Origin: Nannochloropsis oceanica
Lineage: Eukaryota > Sar > Eustigmatophyceae > Eustigmatales > Monodopsidaceae
Direction of reading: 5' to 3'
NCBI GenBank assembly: GCA_004519485.1
Contig: CP038110.1
Span: 744,001 to 808,000 of the forward strand
Length of the DNA: 64,000 nucleotides
Shown in pieces: positions 20,813 through 32,853 of this stretch. The translations under genes were made by a program, and so were the position numbers. Numbering within the stretch: the first letter of the stretch is position 1; every line of letters starts with the position of its first letter. A model generated the notes under the pieces. The model saw only the letters and a list, made by a program, of their open reading frames with translations, was not told the origin of the DNA and made no database searches.

Positions 20813-21896
20813 GACCGAAGGAAAGGAGAGAGTAGCTGGTCTAGCCCCCTCCTGTCCTCTCGTCCTCCCCCTCCCCCTCTTTCTCCTCCGCCTTTAATCC
20901 CTCCTTATCGTCTGCTCCTTTCCATTTCTGATTGGGAAATCCAGGAGAGAACAAGGAGAGAAAGGGGGAGTAAAGGCGAAGGCTTTTTTTACGAAGAAAC
21001 TTTCACCGGGAAAGCGAGTGATGCCCCTACATATTTGTAGAGAGAGATTTCGTCACGTCAAACATGCAAAGTATATCCATGTCTGTGTGTGTCTGATGCA
21101 ATGTTGAGCAGGTCGAATGATCAGAATTTGGAGCATGAAAATGAAAATGAAGATCATAGACTTGTTTGTGTGGGGACGACGAAATGTTAAGCGTGCAAGC
21201 TGGAGGACCGGGCCCAAAAGTCGTCCTTGTCTCTTAACAAAGGCAGGCCCCCATAATATGGCACGGCTCACTTTCGGGAGGACGGGGGGAAGATGGGGAA
21301 TGAAAACACTGCTGAGACATGTGCATAAGGTGCAATATCAAAGAAAAACATTTAATCTCGACAATATTGATTGGTTGAACACTTCTTGCAGCCATTTCTT
21401 AAAAGACAACCTGTCTGTGTGCTGCAGACAGAATCGTATGGAACAAAGTGCGTTTCGGAACGTCAGCTGTCCCCGCCTGTCCATATGGGGGTAGCCTGCC
21501 CGGGGCAGGTTCGTGAGGGAGGTTTTGCCAGAAGTAGGCCGTCAAAAGGACATGGTCTTATTGTATGCATTCCTAACCCCTTGAAAGGTCACACTCTGTT
21601 CATGGTGGTCACAGAGAGGCTGCAGCGGTGGAAATATACGCGCATCGAATGTGTCGAGTGGGCTGTTGCAAAACCCTGGCAGAGTCCTCCGTCTGCCTTC
21701 CTTCTCTTGCAAGTTGCTTCTGTGATGCTCTGACCACCTGGACATATTTTCATCTGCACTCACAGGCTCACTTTTTAAACTTTTCAACCAACAAACAGGC
21801 GCATCAAGAACTTAAGGCGTACCTGCAGCACCATTTCACCACTTTTCGCATCGCGCCTTCTCCTCCTCGCCCCTCCTCCTCATCCTTTAACACTAA
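20813..21896. other. Intergenic, no recognised gene
   Basis: 1.1 kb without GGGA arrays or a convincing coding frame. It is the 3' flank of the Zn2Cys6 gene and the upstream region of the four-TM gene. Confidence 0.4.
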
Positions 21897-24158
21897 ATGC
21901 GGAGCACTCCGTCCTTTAACTCTCCGCCATCTTATGGACACGATAAAGGGCATCACCATCACCCAAAGCCTCATCCTCCTCCAATACTGGTTAAAGACAA
22001 CGATGGCAGCTTTAGCTTAGACGGTTCCGAGCTGATAACTCCGCGCACCCAGAAGCGCGTGACGCTCAATGACACGCCTATTATCAGCGGACCCGCTTAT
22101 GCCTTTTTCGCCTCGCCCTCCCCTCGCCACGAGCCTCCCATGATGAGGCCTGGCTCTTCCTACACGCCTGTTCCGCCACCCCCCCCCAACGCTGCGCCAT
22201 CACGAAAAGGAAGTCAAAAGCCACCGCCGCCCAACATTACCCTCCTCTCTGTAAGCTGGAACCAAAAGAAAGCTCCACCACACACCATGCCTCCTCAACC
22301 CACCTCTCATCCTTCTCCTTCTGTACCTCCTCGTCGCCCTTCCCGGTATAATATTCCTTCCGTCCAACCTTCTCCTCGCTCTGCCCTGAAGAAGACGCCT
22401 TCCAACTTCTCGCAACACCCCTCTGCTCAAGCCGTCATGAATAGCGCTCCCATCTCCGCGCCCTCCTACCCTCCCCCAGGCTCTTCGTCCCTCCCTCCCG
22501 CACACAGCACAAGAATATGGGAGGGCGGAAGCAGCAGCAGTTACCACAAGACCAGTGTCACGGCTGCTGGTGGGGGTGGGAGCAGTCGACATGGACGCAT
22601 CGTCTCGCCGAGTACCACGAAACCCGTGCCCAGTTCTGCACCTGTGCTGGCGCCGCTACACGAAGGGAATGAAGGGGAGGAGGACAGTGAATTCGGGAGC
22701 AGCGATGGTGGGACGGAGGAGGAGGAAGAGGGGGTTCAAATGGCTTCGAGACGCTCTTCTATCCCACCACGACGCTCCCAACAACAACCCACCCAGCATG
22801 CCGCAGTGTTGCCCCCTCGCTCCTCTTTGCCACCCCGTTCGCAATTTACTGACTCCCCATCGTCCTTGTCCTCCTCGCCATTACCATCGTGGGTACGGCC
22901 CACGGGCCAGCCGCAGAGGCCCCCGCAGGAACACTTACGGCAACTTGAGAGACTGCCTTCTGGGGTTGAGGCGGGGGAGAGGGCGGGAAGGAGGACAGGG
23001 TGGCAGCAGGACAAAGTAGAGGAAGCCCCCGACTCGAAGAATGTGCAGGGAGGGCACCACAAGTTAGAGGAGGTAAACCGCGAAGCCCCTTCTCATCCCA
23101 ACAGCATCGGCGGTGCTCCGTCTCTGGCGGCAGCTACTGCAGCTGTGGTGGCGGCCCAGCGCCAGCAGCAACGCGTAACAGCATTACGAGAAGCCGAACG
23201 CGACCGAGAGCGATTGCCTCATCACCTTCCCTTGCCCATGTCCTCCTACTCAGTGCCCGCCTCCACCGCTTCCTCGTTTTCCTCCTCCTCCACCATGGCC
23301 CCCTCTCGTCTCCCCCCCCCCAAAACGCAAGCCCGCAACCCACCGCAAGCCGAGGTGAAGAGTGCTATACGGCGACACCTGGCACTCGGGCCCTTTACCT
23401 CTGGTCTGGAGTGGACTATGCTGGCCTGCATGGGCACTGCCTTCATGTCCATAGCGTCCATGTGCGCCGAGAGCGCTGGCTTCTTCGTGGGCTACAATGA
23501 CATTTCCTTCCCTGTCGTAGGCAGCGTCAATCTGATCGATGTGAACATCGGCTGGAACCGGTTTTCAATCGACCTGAATGGGGCTGGTATCATTGCGACC
23601 CGCTCTCTCGAGAGCATTTCCCAGTCCGCCTACATCCTTGGCTGCGTCACCTTCGTCTTGCACCTCCTCTGTGTTGGACTCTCCCTCGCGACCCTGGGCT
23701 ATATCTACAACCTGCGGACGTACGGTCGCCTGTCGCCATTGGGAGGGGCCTACACACACACACGCTGGCTTTCCGGGCTGCAAATACTGCTAGGCTTGGG
23801 CCTGGCGGGCGTGGGCTGCATGGCATTCCCGTGGTATGTCCAAAAAGGGTTCACGGACACATTTACGCCCGAGATGGATGCTTTCCACAGTAAAGTTGGA
23901 TGGGCATATGCGCTGACGCTGGCAGTTGCGCTCTTGTGTCTGATCACAGGTTTTAGGCTGCTGATGGGCGCCACGAAGATGGACTCCATCATTGCATGGG
24001 GGGCGGGCAGGATGAGGGAAGGGAGGAGGTTGGGGGACATTGGCAGGGACAGGGAGGAGAGGAAGGAGGAGATACCGATGAGAAGGCCATCGTGGAATGA
24101 TGCAGGGCATGGGCGCCATCCGCCTCCGCCTCGGCCTGCGTTCTTGTCGTCTGTATGA
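21897..24158 (+). CDS. Pro/Ser-rich protein with C-terminal four-TM domain, unknown function
   Basis: An intronless frame of 753 aa that I cannot assign to a named family. Residues 1-490 are low complexity: Pro/Ser/His/Arg-rich with SH3-ligand-like PxxP runs, an acidic patch (EGEEDSEFGSSDGG) and many SRR/RRS phospho-site-like motifs. Residues about 490-710 form a membrane domain with four hydrophobic segments: WTMLACMGTAFMSIASMCAE; AYILGCVTFVLHLLCVGLSL; LQILLGLGLAGVGCMAFPWY; and YALTLAVALLCLITGFRLLM. The first extracellular-type loop is long (about 60 aa, with GFFVGYNDISFPVVGS), as in claudin/tetraspan-shaped proteins, but I see no claudin W-GLW-C-C motif. The start is the first Met of the open frame. 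The absence of introns and GGGA arrays contrasts with most neighbours. Confidence 0.75.
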   Translation: MRSTPSFNSPPSYGHDKGHHHHPKPHPPPILVKDNDGSFSLDGSELITPRTQKRVTLNDTPIISGPAYAFFASPSPRHEPPMMRPGSSYTPVPPPPPNAAPSRKGSQKPPPPNITLLSVSWNQKKAPPHTMPPQPTSHPSPSVPPRRPSRYNIPSVQPSPRSALKKTPSNFSQHPSAQAVMNSAPISAPSYPPPGSSSLPPAHSTRIWEGGSSSSYHKTSVTAAGGGGSSRHGRIVSPSTTKPVPSSAPVLAPLHEGNEGEEDSEFGSSDGGTEEEEEGVQMASRRSSIPPRRSQQQPTQHAAVLPPRSSLPPRSQFTDSPSSLSSSPLPSWVRPTGQPQRPPQEHLRQLERLPSGVEAGERAGRRTGWQQDKVEEAPDSKNVQGGHHKLEEVNREAPSHPNSIGGAPSLAAATAAVVAAQRQQQRVTALREAERDRERLPHHLPLPMSSYSVPASTASSFSSSSTMAPSRLPPPKTQARNPPQAEVKSAIRRHLALGPFTSGLEWTMLACMGTAFMSIASMCAESAGFFVGYNDISFPVVGSVNLIDVNIGWNRFSIDLNGAGIIATRSLESISQSAYILGCVTFVLHLLCVGLSLATLGYIYNLRTYGRLSPLGGAYTHTRWLSGLQILLGLGLAGVGCMAFPWYVQKGFTDTFTPEMDAFHSKVGWAYALTLAVALLCLITGFRLLMGATKMDSIIAWGAGRMREGRRLGDIGRDREERKEEIPMRRPSWNDAGHGRHPPPPRPAFLSSV

Positions 24159-26304
24159 AGAAATAGAAATAGAAAAAAAACTAATTGTAATATCACTTTG
24201 AAAGCATATCAGTCGTGTGGGTAGGGTAGGCACCAGCGTATGGGGTGGATGTGATGGGAGCAGTCCACCACTGTCGAGTTTTAAAAGTTCACCGAACGCA
24301 AGAAAGTGTGTGGGCGTAAAGGAAATAATGGCTCATCAAGGCTTTGTATCTCTATTTGTATGTGTATACTTTGGTTCTCGCATAACAAAAAGAAAAAATG
24401 AATGCGACTAAATTGAAATCTAGAAGCCTGGTTCGGTTCGATTCCTTGATCGTGCAACACCTATATATATCAGTATGTAGGCGGTCTTCTTGTTTTTATC
24501 TTAAATTATTGATAAATTCTATATCTCTAATTTCGCAGTAGTAGTAGTGATATAATTTTACGTGTACATAAACGCATTAGCATGCAAGGCGGGTAACCGG
24601 GACTTGCACTAGAAAGATATATTTATGGGTGTCCAGCAGAATTTGATTGAGAGATAAACAAATGTAGAAGTCATCTATTCACTCATATCAGTCTTTTTAA
24701 ACCCGCTTTTCACCTTTTCGCTCGAATGCTTGTGCTTTCTCACAACAAGACTCAACTAAAAGACTCAAAGAGTAAATGTTTCTTCCGAGAATCTTCAAGA
24801 GCCTGCTCGTATTTTCGCTTATTAAATTCCTTTCTAACTTCCCTTCAAATTTCAAGGTTTCCTTGCCTCCTCATTGGCAAGAGCGGGTCCGCCCCCATGC
24901 CACGTGAAGCCACGGACGACGCGTGGCCCAACGGCGGGGGCACCCCCAGGAGAAGAAGTCGGGAGCGTGGAAGACGTGGGAGGTATCCGCGTGGCCAGAT
25001 TGACAATGCGGTAGCTGTTGAAGGTGAGGATGTGAGGGGAAGACTGCTGTGGAGAAGGGGTGCACAGGGGGGGAAATGAGATGACATGAGGACGACGACT
25101 TGTGGGCCAACCTGCACTTCTTCCTCCTTACCAGCGCACCACCCTCGCCGTTGCCACTCAATGAACTGTCTATTCCGCTCATGCTCATTTCCAGGTGCTG
25201 CTGTGTGATATGAATGGATGCGTGAAGGGTAGATAATTCAAGAGGTTTAACTCTTTTTACGTGCATACACATCAAGCGAAAGGAAAGAAACAAAAATGAA
25301 GCAAGTCTCGCAAATATTCATCTGGTCTCTCTTATGAATGAAGTCGTGGCTCTATATTGTATAGTGTTGCATTTTCAATGATCGCAAAGATAGAATAAGC
25401 ACAAATGGAATGCCCTAAATTGACGTGGTTCACTTGACAGTAAAACCCACGGAAAGGAAACAAGAAGGAATGCACGTGTTTACTTTTGTATTGCCCTTGA
25501 CCCGACCAATCCATGCCACCTCTAAATGTAACACACAAGCATTGAGAACGTGCATCTCGGTGGCTTGAAAGAAATGCACGTGCTGGAAAAACACCACATC
25601 ACGAAAAGAAGCAAGCATCACTTGCAACTCCCTTCGCAACGTTTCTCCAAAAAGTCAAATCTGGCGGACAATTAAGTCCAGGCGACAGCAGTCTCTCCCT
25701 CTCTGCAGCGCCCGACTCTCCTCCTGTCCCAATCCAATATTCGGGCGGCGTACGCCGGTGCCTTTCAGTTGGGGCCAGTCTTGTCATCAACCACAGCGTG
25801 GATGCGGCGTTGTATGCTATTCCACACTCTGCAAAATGGATTACTCGATGTGCCCCGCCAACTCCACTTTCTTCTCATTGAATTGCAGACCATGCGGTGG
25901 GCCAGAGACGTCCATTCATTCCTAGAGGAGCAGCGCAAAAAGGGCCGCAATTCGGCGAGTGGCTCGTCCGAGCCCGTGAAACTCCGTCGCTCCCCAACCT
26001 CTCTACTTTTCTTGGCACCTAGTAGGAGACAAACTACCGCTTTCAGGACATTCCGCCCTTCTGTTTTCATGTTTGGAATCTTCATTGAGATCCGTGTCTT
26101 TTGCTCTGGGACAGGAATGATACATCCAACTCTTACACAACTACACACAGGTCAGGTCGCGCGCGCGGGTATTTCACGCCGCGCACGCCTGAAGGAGTTT
26201 GCTTTCTCGTGGGGCGACCGAGGCTCTCCCTCCTACAACTTGCTAGGCAACTCAAGGCAGCTACCACCTAACAAAAAATCAAAAGCAGGTACAGGTTGGA
26301 GGAT
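24159..26304. other. 2.1-kb intergenic region, AT-richer, no recognised gene
   Basis: The first 700 bp is AT-rich with poly(A)-like runs. No frame shows a recognisable domain. A perfect Pol III B-box (GGTTCGATTCC) at 24435-24445 has no tRNA around it. An open frame at 25769-26440 on the plus strand overlaps the ankyrin gene start out of frame and lacks recognisable features. GGGA arrays are absent. Confidence 0.4.
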
Positions 26305-27510
26305 ATGTCCCATATACCACAGTGCGTGCAGCCTCCGGCGGTTCCCAAGGAACTGCCACTGCAACCAGTGCTGTTTCAGCCATCCTCTGTCCCGGCTCAC
26401 GGAGGGCTGTTGTTGCACAGCGCAGCACAATGGGGCCTAGTGAAGATGGTAGCGCGGCAAGTGGAACTGCAGCCGGAGAGCGTGAATGCTCCGGACACCC
26501 AGGGATGGACGCCACTCATGCTGGCCTCGTCGCGGGGGCACATCGCGGTGGTAGCCTGGCTGCTGGAGCACGGTGCTTGCCCGCACACACAGGACTTAGA
26601 CGGCTTCACGGCCCTGACACACGCCGCCACGGGCCGGAGAGGTAAGCCAGAGGTCCTCAGGATGTTGTTGGAACGAGGAGGGGCAGACCCAAACGTGGCG
26701 TGTGCCTGGGGATCGACTCCTTTAATGGAAGCGGCCGCCTTGGGGTTTGAGGAGCGGGTGCGGGTGCTGCTGGCACTTCACCCACGGGAGCGAAAAGGAG
26801 GAGAAGGAGAAGCAGAGAAGAAGAAAGGAGACAGAGGAGAGAAAATAAGAAGAAGGGTAGAGGGGGTCGACGTCAATATGCAGGATGGGAAGGGGTCTAC
26901 GGCGCTCTTAAAGGTATGAAAACGAAAGGGAGGGAGGGAAGGAACGTGTTAGGGAGGAGAGAAGAAAGAAACACCGATACGCATACCTGTTTTTGCTTGC
27001 AATGACATCAAATGGTGTCAAGAAAAAAGAAAAAGAGGGAGAAGGAGTGGGACAATTATAAAAGCCACTAAGCTTCTTTACCACCCTCCCACCCCTCCCC
27101 TCTTTGCAGGCCTGCCTTTACGGGCGTGTGACCACGGTGAACCTCCTGCTGGAGGCCGGAGCCGACCCGACCCTTCATAATCACGAGGGCTTGTCGCCTA
27201 TGCTGGCTACACTGCCTTGCCCACACGATAGGGGCATGCTCATAACCCGCTTGTTGGAGGTGAGAGGGAGTGAGGGGAGGGAGGGAGGGAGGGAAGGAAA
27301 GAAGGAGATGCGGACGTCTTCACCCACATTGCACCAACACAGATAATTCGTGGTTTGAACTTTTCGCATTCATCTTCTCTTTCACCCTCTCACCCTCTTA
27401 CGCTCCCTCCCTTTCCTTTCAAAACAGCACGCCATGCTCGAGCCCTGTCGGATCCGCTACCTCCTCAAAGCTCGTTTCCTTGTCGCACTGTCATCCACCA
27501 CCAGCCCCCT

Positions 27511-27544
<34 letters not shown>

Positions 27545-28375
27545 TCGACGAGAACCCACTCACCATCGAGCAGGACCGTCCCTCCCTCCCCCCTTACCTC
27601 CCTCCTTCCCTCCACGCCTCCATCTCCTTTGCTCGGGGCCACGGCGGGCGGTGCCTCCTACGCCCAGCTCCGTCTCAACCGCAAAGAGTTGGCCTGGCCC
27701 CGGGTCGAGGTCCACTCTTCCTCCTCCTCCTCTTTTTTCTCCTCCTCCTCTTCATCTTCGTCGTTGTTTCTCGAAAGGACGGCAGGAGCGATAGAAGAAG
27801 AAAAGACCCCCAAAAAGCGGAAAATGAAAGTGGAGGAGGAGGCGGAAGAGGAGGAGGAGAAGGAGGAGGAGAATGATGAACGAGAGGACCAAAGCCATCT
27901 GACCCAACGGGAGGCGGAGGAGGAGGAGAAACAGCGGAGCGTCTTATCGCATGTGCTTGGGGCTGGGTTTTCGTCGGCGTGCATGGACATGCTGGTGGAG
28001 ATGATGTTGGTGCCATGGGATCCCATGAGGAGAGGGAGGGAGGTGGGGGTGGAAGGGATAGAAACAGGGGCAAAGGCAACGAGGGCGTGGGTTGAGAGAC
28101 ATAGAGGGGAGGTGGCGGGTCTGCGGAGTGCGAGGGAGGAGAGTAGGAGAAGGAAGAGGAGGAGGAGGGAGGCGGAAGAGGAGGGAGGGTGGATGTGTGA
28201 GGATGAGGTTGTTGAGGGGGAGGAGGCGTTGACGACCGGGGATGAGGAGGAGGAGGAGGAGGAGGAGGAGGAGGAGGACGACGACGACGACGAAAGAGTG
28301 GATATGGAGGAGGAGACGGAGGCGAGTGATGACAGTGGAGAGGAGGACGAGAAGGAAGACTGGGGTTGGGAGTAG
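26305..28375 (+). CDS. Ankyrin-repeat protein with acidic C-terminus
   Basis: Three exons, 26305-26913, 27110-27259 and 27428-28375 (all phase 0), giving 568 aa. Five or six ankyrin repeats can be read: GGLLLHSAAQWGLVKMVARQ; GWTPLMLASSRGHIAVVAWL; GFTALTHAATG with LRMLLERGGADPN; GSTPLMEAAALGFEERVRVL; GSTALLKACLYGRVTTVNLL; and EGLSPMLATLPCPHDRGMLI. The GGADPN-type turns are canonical. The second half is a poly-Ser stretch (AGC codons), a Lys/Arg-rich segment (KTPKKRKMK, nuclear-signal-like), and long Glu/Asp runs ending EKEDWGWE. This suggests a scaffold, possibly nuclear; no enzymatic domain is seen. The start is the first ATG in frame. Upstream exons are not excluded, because no clear promoter was seen. 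Confidence 0.8.
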
Positions 28376-29408
28376 AGAAAGACTTACGGTCACGCAATGG
28401 TCAAGATGAGAGGAGGAGGAGTAGGAGGAGAAGGGGGAGGAGGCGGAGGAGGAGGAGGAGGAGGAGGAGGAGGAGGCGGAGGAGGGTGCCATGAAAGCGG
28501 CTCAGGATATGCAAGTATGTTTTGTATATATACACAATGAGGTAATGTGTGGGTATGTGTGAAGGAGGGCGTGAACCACAGGAATGGAAGCAGAAAGATG
28601 CGCCGCATAGCGCGCGTGGACCGCGCTGCGTGCGTGCTGCTGTACTTTGGGGGCATTCATTGGAAAACGTCGCGTTCATGGAGGGAGTGGATCTTTAAAC
28701 AGACCAATAGAAAATGAATAGAAAATAATGTGCAAACGACCGAGCACACCTCACCCAGCCCGCGGGCCCACTTCGTCCTGTCCTCTCCCACAGCCCAGGA
28801 AGAGAGAGGAGGGCGTCAAGGTGCAGACGGCTTTTGGGCTTTTGGTTGCGATAGGGGAGATAGCCGAAAAAGCGGAGACGCGGAGAGGACACACTCGTGT
28901 GACAGCCAGAGGAAAGGGAGAAGCGGGAGAGAGCAGGTTAATCAAACCTGATTATTGGAAGAGTCCTGTCGACCCTCTTGATGTCTCTTTGGAATGAGAG
29001 AGGGCAGGCAAACTTCGGCAAGCCAATAAGGAGGATCAAAATCAAACGTTGCTGTTGGGAAAGCCCTGTCGACCCTCTTGATGTCTCTCTGAAATGAGCG
29101 ACGCATGCAGACGAGACAATTAAACGACTTGTACTGTTGACCCAATAAAACAACTGCATATTTGTATGACATAATAAAAAGAAAGAATAATCATGTTCTT
29201 GTTTATTTTAATGCATGTCTGCTGTTGTGAGTACGGGAGTAGAGTGACGCTATCGATATTTCTTTTTACATTTCTCTTTCTTCTTTCTGGCCCGTCTGTA
29301 TGTCCTTGTTTATTTACATACATCACACACCCATCCTCCCTTCCTCCCGCCCTCCCTACCCCCCCTCCTCTTCTCTCTTTTGGGTCAGGACTTGCGCCAT
29401 GTCACAAA
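28376..29408. other. Convergent intergenic spacer with AGG triplets and a duplicated element
   Basis: It begins with (AGG)n sequence at 28408-28490 continuing from the Glu-coding gene end. Two near-identical segments containing GTCCTGTCGACCCTCTTGAT (28963-28998 and about 29062-29097) lie about 98 bp apart. No gene is supported. Confidence 0.45.
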
Positions 29409-31213
29409 TCACAGCCCGAATCTGTGCCCCTCGCTCGGGGCCGGCGAGGTGAAGGGCCTAGTACTCACAAGTGAGGAAGAGATGAGGTGGGTGGATGTGA
29501 CCGGAGGGCAAGGAGGGGAGGGGAGGGAGGGATGGAGGGAAGGAGGAAGGAAAGGCACGTACATGGAGGTACTCGACGAGAGCCTCTTCAGGGCGGCCGA
29601 GCTCCAGCAGGATATGGCCGCTGTAGGAAAGACAAGAGAAGTCAGTAGGAGCCTATCATTCGCTCTCTTCATTTCCCCTCCCTCCCTCCCTCCCTCCCTC
29701 CCTCCACTTTATCTAACCAGTTGAGGTAAGGCTTATATCTGCTCTCATATCGCCGTTTTCCTTTTGCCTCAGCCAAGACACTCAGTGCTCTTTCGTGCTC
29801 TCCCTCCTGCCATAGGTACTGGGGGGAGGTAAAGAGGATGAGGGGGATAGCGTTGGAGGGAGGGGGTAAGGAAGGGAGGGAGGGCGAGATCGTATGATAA
29901 ATGAACAAGCCCGCGGAGGGCAAAGATTGTCTCCAAGACATGTACTTCTTGACATCGCAGTCCGTCTTTCTCTCCCTCCCTCCCGCCGCCCTCCCCTCAT
30001 TCCCTCCCTCCCTCCCTCCCTCCCTCTTTACCAAGCCCAAGTCGTTCCAGGAATTCCCAAACTCCTTGTCCAATTTCATGGCCTCCTTCACCCCCTTCTT
30101 TGCTTCCTCAAACGCGCCCTCGTAAGAGAGTAGATAGGCCAGGTACGTGTGAGCGTCGGCGGTTGGGTGAAGGGCTGGTGGGGAAGAAAGGAAAGGAGTG
30201 AGAAGGGGAAGGAGGGAGGGAGGACGCGGCAGGCATTAAAGCACGTACCAAGGGACTCCCGGTAAAGGCATTTGGCCATTTCACTGTATAGGTGTAGATG
30301 GCACGGTCGTTGAATGGAGTTAGATGGATGGACCAGAAAGGGCGCACGATCATCCACCGACCCGCCCTTCCTCCTCCCTTTCTCACGACATACCGGTCTA
30401 CAACCCCTCCGTCCTTGCCTCCTTCATCCAGCAACCGCTCTGCTTCTTCGAGTTTCTCGAGGGCTCGATGCAGTCGTAGGTTGTGCTTGCGGGCTTCCGC
30501 GTAGACACCTTGGTAAGTAATGAAGGTGGAGGAGGACGAGGACGAGGACGAGAAGGAAGGGGAGGAGGAGGTGGGAATGCCAGAGGCAGATGATGATAGG
30601 AGGTGCCTCCAGCCCCCTATCTGTCTGGCTAATTGCAGCGTCAAGTCGAGACGTAATTCTTCGCTCATTTCGGTCTGAACCTGGCCGGAGGCCGCCGAGT
30701 CAAAGCCGCTGCGAATGGCATTTTGGACTGATAGGCTGGACGAATGGGAGGGAAAGGGGTGAAGGATATGATTTTCAGGTGAAATGACAAAGACTGCATG
30801 CCCGAGACTTGCGAACATAAGTTGAGACTGAGGCGGTCCAGATGGTACCGAAGAAAGGAGGGAGAAAAGGGTATCGTGAAAACGCGCTGTTCTAGCCCGC
30901 ACCGTTGTCCGTAGAAATCACGGTTGTGGCCTCCCAACAGCACTTGGTACGAAAAAGGCAAAGGAAAAGGAATGATCTAGACGTGGTTATGTGGTTATAT
31001 CCGCATGATGTTTGTGAATGAGGGAATGAGAGTGACAGATGTGCGAAAGCTTCTACAACCGCCCCCATCCGGCCTCAACGCACTCACCGCTTTTGCCACC
31101 GGCGTCGCGTCAAACCATTTGCCGTGCCGGCTCAAGGCCCGATAGAGGGACCGAAGGAGGACACATCTATCTCGCGCACCAGCAGCAGTGGCAGCTACTA
31201 TGGATGATGACAT
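29409..31213 (-). CDS. TPR-type helical repeat protein with LYR-like N-terminus, multi-exon
   Basis: Exon 1 (31088-31213) is well bounded: Met 31213, 42 codons, donor GCG|GTGAGT. It contains LLRSLYRALSRHGKWFD, which resembles the LYR motif of mitochondrial assembly factors. Later minus-strand exons are helical: FDSAASGQVQTEMSEELRLD at about 30.65-30.74 kb; VYAEARKHNLRLHRALEKLE at about 30.45 kb; SEMAKCLYRESL at about 30.27 kb; and clear TPR units at 29.7-30.2 kb (HTYLAYLLSYEGAFEEAKKG, KLDKEFGNSWNDLGL, WQEGEHERALSVLAEAKGKR) with GHILLELGRPEEALVEYLH at about 29.6 kb. The TPR consensus (W-L-G-Y-A-F-A-P positions) fits the last four. Exon phase between exon 1 and the next exons, and the stop, are not resolved. 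The LYR part could belong to a separate small gene. Function is unknown; TPRs mediate protein contacts. Confidence 0.6.
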
Positions 31214-32853
31214 GTTGAGCGCGTCTGAAGTCCAAGACTTGGGCTTATCGCTATCACGAATTGCTGCGCCGATTGATTATATCTGCCAAGAGGCTCAGGA
31301 AGCGGGCCTGTGCGCCTGTCTTTGTGTATGTGTGTGTGTGGCTATGTTATGCATGATGCCATATGAGTAATGGATGGAATACTTCGCGCACTTTGGGGAC
31401 CGACTGGCTTCTCGAAGTTTTTGTGGCTGGTCGCCAGGTCGCCAGGCGCTCGTCAGAAAGTCTTTCCCCTGTATCCGAGGCAACAAGGGACCGATGGTTC
31501 ACTGCTACAGCGCAATACCCGTGGGTGGATAATCTGAACAGCACAAGTAGCTCGAGCTTTTGGACTCATCGCACGTAGCTGCAGTATAGCAGTAGCAGCT
31601 GTCTATCTTGAGACTGCTGCTGGAGTGACTAAACGCACTTTGGCTGGTAAACCCCAATGACAATGCAATAGCGCTACATATCGCCCTGGAAGAAACTCTG
31701 TTCATAACCTTTACTCGCCAATCCCGCGCGACCATGAGTCATCACGGCTCCATGCTCTCTCCAGGCCCCTTAACCCCCAGATGGTACTTTAGATGGCAAC
31801 ATACGCCCATAAGCCGTCGCAAGACGAGGGAGTTCTTCAGGACCTTTTTGCCCCAAGCTGACAGATGTAGTATTCACGCTTTTGACGGAATCCCTCGTGG
31901 CCTCTGTCGCCTTGGGAGTATTGAACGTCGGCAAGTACCAGAATATGCGCCATTCAGAAGACGTCTCCCACACCGAGTGCGACGATTGACGATGTTCACC
32001 GCCACCAAGGCGAAGCCTAGTGCAGCCCGTACCTTATTCCCCTCATTATCCCCAATTCAACACTCGGAAAATGCGGTCAGCAACCGCGAGACCGTATTCT
32101 CCACTGTTTTGTAGAGCGCTCTTCTAAGGTCGGGCGGCAGTGAGGAGCTGTTCGAGGGGAGGTTGAGAAGCCGCTGCTGCCGTTGCTGCCGCCTGCGGTA
32201 AAGGTAGCGATGCTGCCCGTACTATCTACGTCTATGTTCGAATGGAAGGGGACGATATGAGTGAGGAATGACATATTGTATTCACTGCAAATTAAGCAAA
32301 CGGGACAAATCTCCCCGCTCGGGAAGCAGGAAGCGGCGTATTTTGCATCATTCATCTTGCCTCCAGCCGCAAATTTCTGATGATCAAAATAGCGCCCGCA
32401 ACACAGACAACACGCAACGACCATGATAAACAGGCAGGAGCACAACCAATTTGATGCCCCGAATGTTTGGATGCATGTTGCAGTGCCTCCTCTGTTAGGT
32501 TTGTTGCGTTTCTTTTTGTTTGCATCTTCAGCGTTCCTACACTGCTCGCCTCGCGCTCGCATTCTTCATCAGCTGCCTTGAGCTTACGCCAAGCCAGTCT
32601 GCATGCAGGCATTCGCCCACGAGCACACACACGACTTACGCGTGACTGCACAACCCCAGCGCAGTGTGTGATTCTCGGCGGCTCCATTAGCCGTACCGCC
32701 GCGCGACGCGTCTGCGGACACCACCCAGGCAAGCTCGCGTTCGCCTTGAGCTTGCTGTCAACCTTTCTCACCCCACTCTCCCTGCCTCTTGCATCCACCA
32801 ACTGTATACAATTCACAGGGGAAGGAGAACGAGAGCAGCATCAGGCCACAGCC
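31214..32853. other. Intergenic, one weak small frame on the minus strand
   Basis: Mostly without signal. The best candidate is a 161-aa minus-strand frame at 32077-32562 with one Cys-rich hydrophobic segment (WLCSCLFIMVVACCLCCGRY) and CxxC pairs (GEICPVCLICSEYN), which would suit a small membrane protein. It has no recognised homology, and another minus frame overlaps it, so I do not call it a gene. The end of the region is the SR-protein promoter. Confidence 0.3.

Noticed and set aside
24435-24445. Perfect Pol III B-box GGTTCGATTCC
   Set aside because: No A-box at tRNA spacing, no T-stem and no cloverleaf could be drawn. An 11-base match occurs by chance.
28390-28656. Minus-strand Pro-rich frame upstream of the AGG repeats
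   Set aside because: It arises from the (AGG)n tract. There is no start context, domain or partner exon.
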